DNA of 15,320 nt from assembly GCA_016191985.1 (NCBI GenBank), contig JACPVB010000120.1, positions 1 to 15,320 on the forward strand, in the 5' to 3' direction. Origin of the DNA: Chloroflexota bacterium (lineage in GTDB: Bacteria > Chloroflexota > Anaerolineae > Anaerolineales > Villigracilaceae). Under the pieces are notes generated by a model. That model worked only from the letters and a program-made list of their open reading frames with translations, did no database searches and was not told the origin of the DNA. This document shows, one piece after another, positions 13,369-15,320 of the stretch; the stretch's first letter is position 1, and each line of letters begins with the position of its first letter. A program made the translations under genes and the position numbers.

Positions 13369-13397
13369 TTGTCGCTTTCGGCACGGTGTGGTATCAT
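13369..13397 (+). promoter_or_regulatory. Possible upstream promoter for the regulator gene
   Basis: TTGTCG (13369-13374), 17 nt, then TATCAT (13392-13397) preceded by TGG, an extended -10. A transcript from here would start near 13404 and run through operator O2. It may be an alternative or a second promoter for the LacI-type gene. Confidence 0.45.
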
Positions 13398-13422
13398 AAG
13401 CCCAGGAAAACTTGCTATTCTT

Positions 13423-13436
13423 AGTAATCGTTTTCA
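13423..13436. promoter_or_regulatory. LacI-family operator O2 upstream of the regulator gene
   Basis: AGTAATCGTTTTCA is, on the opposite strand, TGAAAACGATTACT. It matches operator O1 (TGTAAACGATTACA) at 12 of 14 positions, including the central AAACGATTAC. It is centred about 40 nt before the regulator start, so autoregulation is likely; looping with O1 (139 nt apart) is possible. Confidence 0.7.
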
Positions 13437-13453
13437 TTTCTGTTACATCGAAA

Positions 13454-13462
13454 TGGTATAAT
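13454..13462 (+). promoter_or_regulatory. Extended -10 promoter giving a leaderless regulator mRNA
   Basis: TGGTATAAT (13454-13462) is a perfect TGn-TATAAT extended -10. The ATG of the LacI-type gene lies at 13469, 7 nt after it, which is where transcription is expected to begin. No Shine-Dalgarno precedes this ATG. The message is therefore predicted to be leaderless. No strong -35 is present. Confidence 0.7.
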
Positions 13463-13468
13463 CCGCCT

Positions 13469-14455
13469 ATGACCAGTATCAAAGATGTCGCCAAAGCTGC
13501 CGGGGTATCCACCGCAACCGTCTCACGTGTGCTTGCCAACAATGCCCCCATCAAAGCTGAAACGCGCGAGCGCGTGCTCGAAGCCGTTGCCCAGCTGAAT
13601 TACCGTCCCAACCTGATTGCCCGCAGTTTGCGCGCTCAAAAAAGCGCCAAGATCGGGCTGGTGGTTTCCGATATTCGTAACCCGTTCTTCACCGCCATAG
13701 GCCGCGCCGTCGAAGACGCCGCCTACGAGCAGGGTTATTCCGTGCTGATGTGCAACACGGATGAAAACCCTGAAAAGGAAGAACTCTACCTTAACCTGTT
13801 ACACGATGAAAATGTGGCGGGCGTGATCTTCTCCCCCACCCAACAATTCAGCGCAGCTTCCCATAGTTACAATGCGAAAATGCCGTTCGTGATTATTGAC
13901 CGCGCCGTTGAAAGCAAGGAAACCGACATGGTTCTGCTTGATAACGTCTCTGCGGCATATGAATTGACCACGCATTTACTTGAAAATGGATACCGCAAAC
14001 TGGCGGGTTTGTTCGGCGACGCGAGTACAACAGGCCAGGAACGCAGCCGCGGGTTTCACAAAGCGCTCAAGGATTATCAACTCAACCCAGTTGCGGCTCA
14101 TTTTATTTCCCCAAGGATCAAGCAAGGCTACGACACAACGATTGCCTTGCTGGAAGGAACCAACCGCCCTGACGCCATTTTTACCAGCAACAGCCTGTTA
14201 ACTGCGGGCGCATTCCAAGCCTTGCGTGATAAAAAAATATCCGTGCCCAATGAAGTGGCATTAGTCGGATTCGATGAAACCACCTGGAGCGAATTGGTGG
14301 ACCCACCCATCACCGTCATTGCCCAGCCCACAGAGGAGATCGGGCGCACCGCTACCGAGTTGTTGTTCCAGCGCATCCAGGAACCGTCCCGCTCACCGAA
14401 GACGGTGATATTAAAAGGGACTCTGCTTGTAAAAGGCTCAAGTAAAAAGAAGTAA
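13469..14455 (+). CDS. LacI-family transcriptional regulator of the fructose PTS operon
   Basis: 328 residues from the ATG at 13469; the frame extends upstream to 13412 but LacI proteins start with this helix-turn-helix. Domains: DNA-binding MTSIKDVAKAAGVSTATVSR (1-20), hinge helix with PNLIARSLR (47-55), then the periplasmic-binding-protein-like effector domain (KIGLVVSDIRNPFF; VIIDRA; GLFGD; PDAIFTSNS; VALVGFDE). The hinge helix LARSL-type leucine inserts into the operator in this family. It is divergent from the PTS operon and faces two operators, so it most likely represses the operon in the absence of a fructose-derived signal. The ligand (fructose-1-phosphate or fructose-1,6-bisphosphate, by analogy with FruR/Cra) is inference. 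It is functionally like FruR but I do not assign orthology. It converges on the DegV gene with 3 nt between stops. Confidence 0.92.
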   Translation: MTSIKDVAKAAGVSTATVSRVLANNAPIKAETRERVLEAVAQLNYRPNLIARSLRAQKSAKIGLVVSDIRNPFFTAIGRAVEDAAYEQGYSVLMCNTDENPEKEELYLNLLHDENVAGVIFSPTQQFSAASHSYNAKMPFVIIDRAVESKETDMVLLDNVSAAYELTTHLLENGYRKLAGLFGDASTTGQERSRGFHKALKDYQLNPVAAHFISPRIKQGYDTTIALLEGTNRPDAIFTSNSLLTAGAFQALRDKKISVPNEVALVGFDETTWSELVDPPITVIAQPTEEIGRTATELLFQRIQEPSRSPKTVILKGTLLVKGSSKKK

Positions 14456-14458
14456 TAG

Positions 14459-15295
14459 TTACTTTCTCACTGCTGCGAACCCCAGTCCATTCGGGCCTAG
14501 ATGCGTGCCGATCACGGCGGTGACGTTGACAAACAAAATATCGCGGGGGATGGATTTTCGAGCGCGGTTCATCAACTTGCTTAGCAATTGTTTTGCGCGC
14601 GGTTCGGCATTGGTGTGCAACACCGCGAGCCGTGCCATTTCGCCGACCCCTAGCAAAAAATTTAACATGCGTTCATCCGCCTGCTTTGTGGTGCGGACTG
14701 CGCCAATGGCTTTCACTTCCCCATCTTTTAATTCGATCATCGGTTTGATGGATAATAATCCACCGAGCGCAGCAACCGCGCCAGGGACTCGTCCGCTGCG
14801 ACGGAGATATTCCATCGTATCCAGCGCGGCGGAGACTTGCAATCTTCGCTTGGTGGACTCAATCGCCTCCAACGCGGACCGTAGGCCTGATTCTGTTTCT
14901 TCGGTAGCGGCCAACACCTGGAATCCGAGTCCCATTGAGAGGGAACCGCTGTCCACGCAGGTGACTTTACCTGGGAATTCTTTTGCGGCCTGGCGCGCCA
15001 CGTTGATGATGGTTGTTAATTGACTCGCAGCATGGATTGAAAGGATATGGTCACAGCCGTTCGAGAGCAGGGTCTGATAGGGCGTGGCAAAATCTCCAAT
15101 GGAAGGGGCGGCAGTTGTCGGCGGAGTCTGAAGCGAGGGCAGGCGGTTATAAAATTCTTCGCGGGAAATGCTGATCCCATCCGCGTATTCTTTTCCCTCT
15201 AAAACAAGAATCGTGGGGACGACTTGAATCTCGTGTTGTTCGATGAGGTAGGCGGGCAGATCGGCGGTTGAGTCTGTGACGATTCCGATTTTCAT
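14459..15295 (-). CDS. DegV-family fatty-acid-binding protein (FakB-like)
   Basis: 278 residues from the ATG at 15295; an in-frame TTG at 15301 would add two residues. DegV/FakB proteins bind a fatty acid and, in systems with a FakA kinase, present it for phosphorylation to acyl-phosphate; no kinase gene is in the window. Motifs: TDSTADLP (7-14), the loop TTAAPSIGDF (60-69), SIHAASQLTTIINVA (86-100), VDSGSLSMGLG (114-124), and RRSGRVPGAVAALGGLLSIKPM (165-186), the last being very characteristic. Length is normal. It is convergent with the LacI-type gene, only 3 nt apart, without a clear terminator between. An extended -10 candidate TGCTATTAT lies at 15318-15310 on the minus strand, so its mRNA probably has a very short or no leader. 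The gene seems unrelated to the fructose operon. Confidence 0.93.
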   Translation of the reverse strand: MKIGIVTDSTADLPAYLIEQHEIQVVPTILVLEGKEYADGISISREEFYNRLPSLQTPPTTAAPSIGDFATPYQTLLSNGCDHILSIHAASQLTTIINVARQAAKEFPGKVTCVDSGSLSMGLGFQVLAATEETESGLRSALEAIESTKRRLQVSAALDTMEYLRRSGRVPGAVAALGGLLSIKPMIELKDGEVKAIGAVRTTKQADERMLNFLLGVGEMARLAVLHTNAEPRAKQLLSKLMNRARKSIPRDILFVNVTAVIGTHLGPNGLGFAAVRK

Positions 15296-15309
15296 TTCCA
15301 AAGTTTAAC

Positions 15310-15318
15310 ATAATAGCA
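15310..15318 (-). promoter_or_regulatory. Extended -10 promoter candidate for the DegV gene
   Basis: On the minus strand TGCTATTAT (15318-15310) gives TGn plus TATTAT, five of six matches to consensus. Transcription would begin near 15303, about 8 nt before the ATG and near the alternative TTG at 15301. No upstream sequence is available to look for a -35. Confidence 0.45.
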
Positions 15319-15320
15319 GG

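Noticed and set aside
14450..14464. AAGTAA-TAG-TTACTT inverted repeat between the convergent LacI-type and DegV genes
   Set aside because: The arms are mostly the two stop codons and neighbouring codons, A/T-rich and only 6 bp, with no U-tract; not a credible terminator.
1..15320. CRISPR array, tRNA, rRNA, prophage or insertion sequence
   Set aside because: No regularly spaced identical repeats with unique spacers, no tRNA-like cloverleaf noticed, and no transposase, integrase or phage structural motif in any frame.

Overview
The window looks like a chromosomal segment from a Chloroflexota bacterium of the Anaerolineae type. This is inferred from protein style, a RecG with a long N-terminal extension, several unrecognised multi-pass membrane proteins, and spacers filled with short-period degenerate repeats. 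No rRNA, tRNA or other taxonomic marker is present, so the placement is provisional. Genes are dense. I see no transposase, phage gene, CRISPR array or RNA gene.

Region 1 (1-3730, + strand) is a membrane and possibly heme-linked cluster. It holds the 3' end of a His-containing multi-pass protein, a lipoprotein with a formylglycine-generating-enzyme-like (SUMF1) fold that lacks the catalytic cysteine pair, a heme O synthase-like UbiA prenyltransferase, and two unrecognised hydrophobic proteins. The first two genes overlap by ATGA. Strong hairpin terminators follow the fourth and fifth genes, and the second one is bidirectional.

Region 2 (3769-8003, - strand) is a housekeeping block transcribed as recG, coaD, a BrnT/BrnA-type toxin-antitoxin pair, and a SepIVA-like coiled-coil protein. 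The recG-coaD-sepIVA order recalls the actinobacterial recG-rsmD-coaD-sepIVA neighbourhood. Here rsmD is missing and the toxin-antitoxin pair lies between coaD and the coiled-coil gene.

Region 3 (8004-8303) is a gene-free spacer with a 21-nt tandem repeat, an imperfect long inverted repeat and a copy of a CTGAGCCTGTCGAAG-type interspersed word. It ends in the terminator of the PTS operon.

Region 4 (8363-14455) is a self-contained fructose phosphotransferase system. The minus-strand operon encodes one EIIA-HPr-EI fusion (all general and EIIA phosphocarriers in one chain), 1-phosphofructokinase, a separate EIIB and a separate EIIC. A divergent LacI-family regulator faces it. The shared intergenic region holds two similar LacI-type operators, one inside the promoter of the PTS operon and one just upstream of the regulator's promoter. 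The regulator appears to be translated from a leaderless mRNA. Expected flow: PEP phosphorylates EI, then HPr, EIIA and EIIB; EIIC imports fructose as fructose-1-phosphate; FruK converts it to fructose-1,6-bisphosphate; the regulator senses the pathway. The right edge carries a convergent degV/fakB-like fatty-acid-binding gene.
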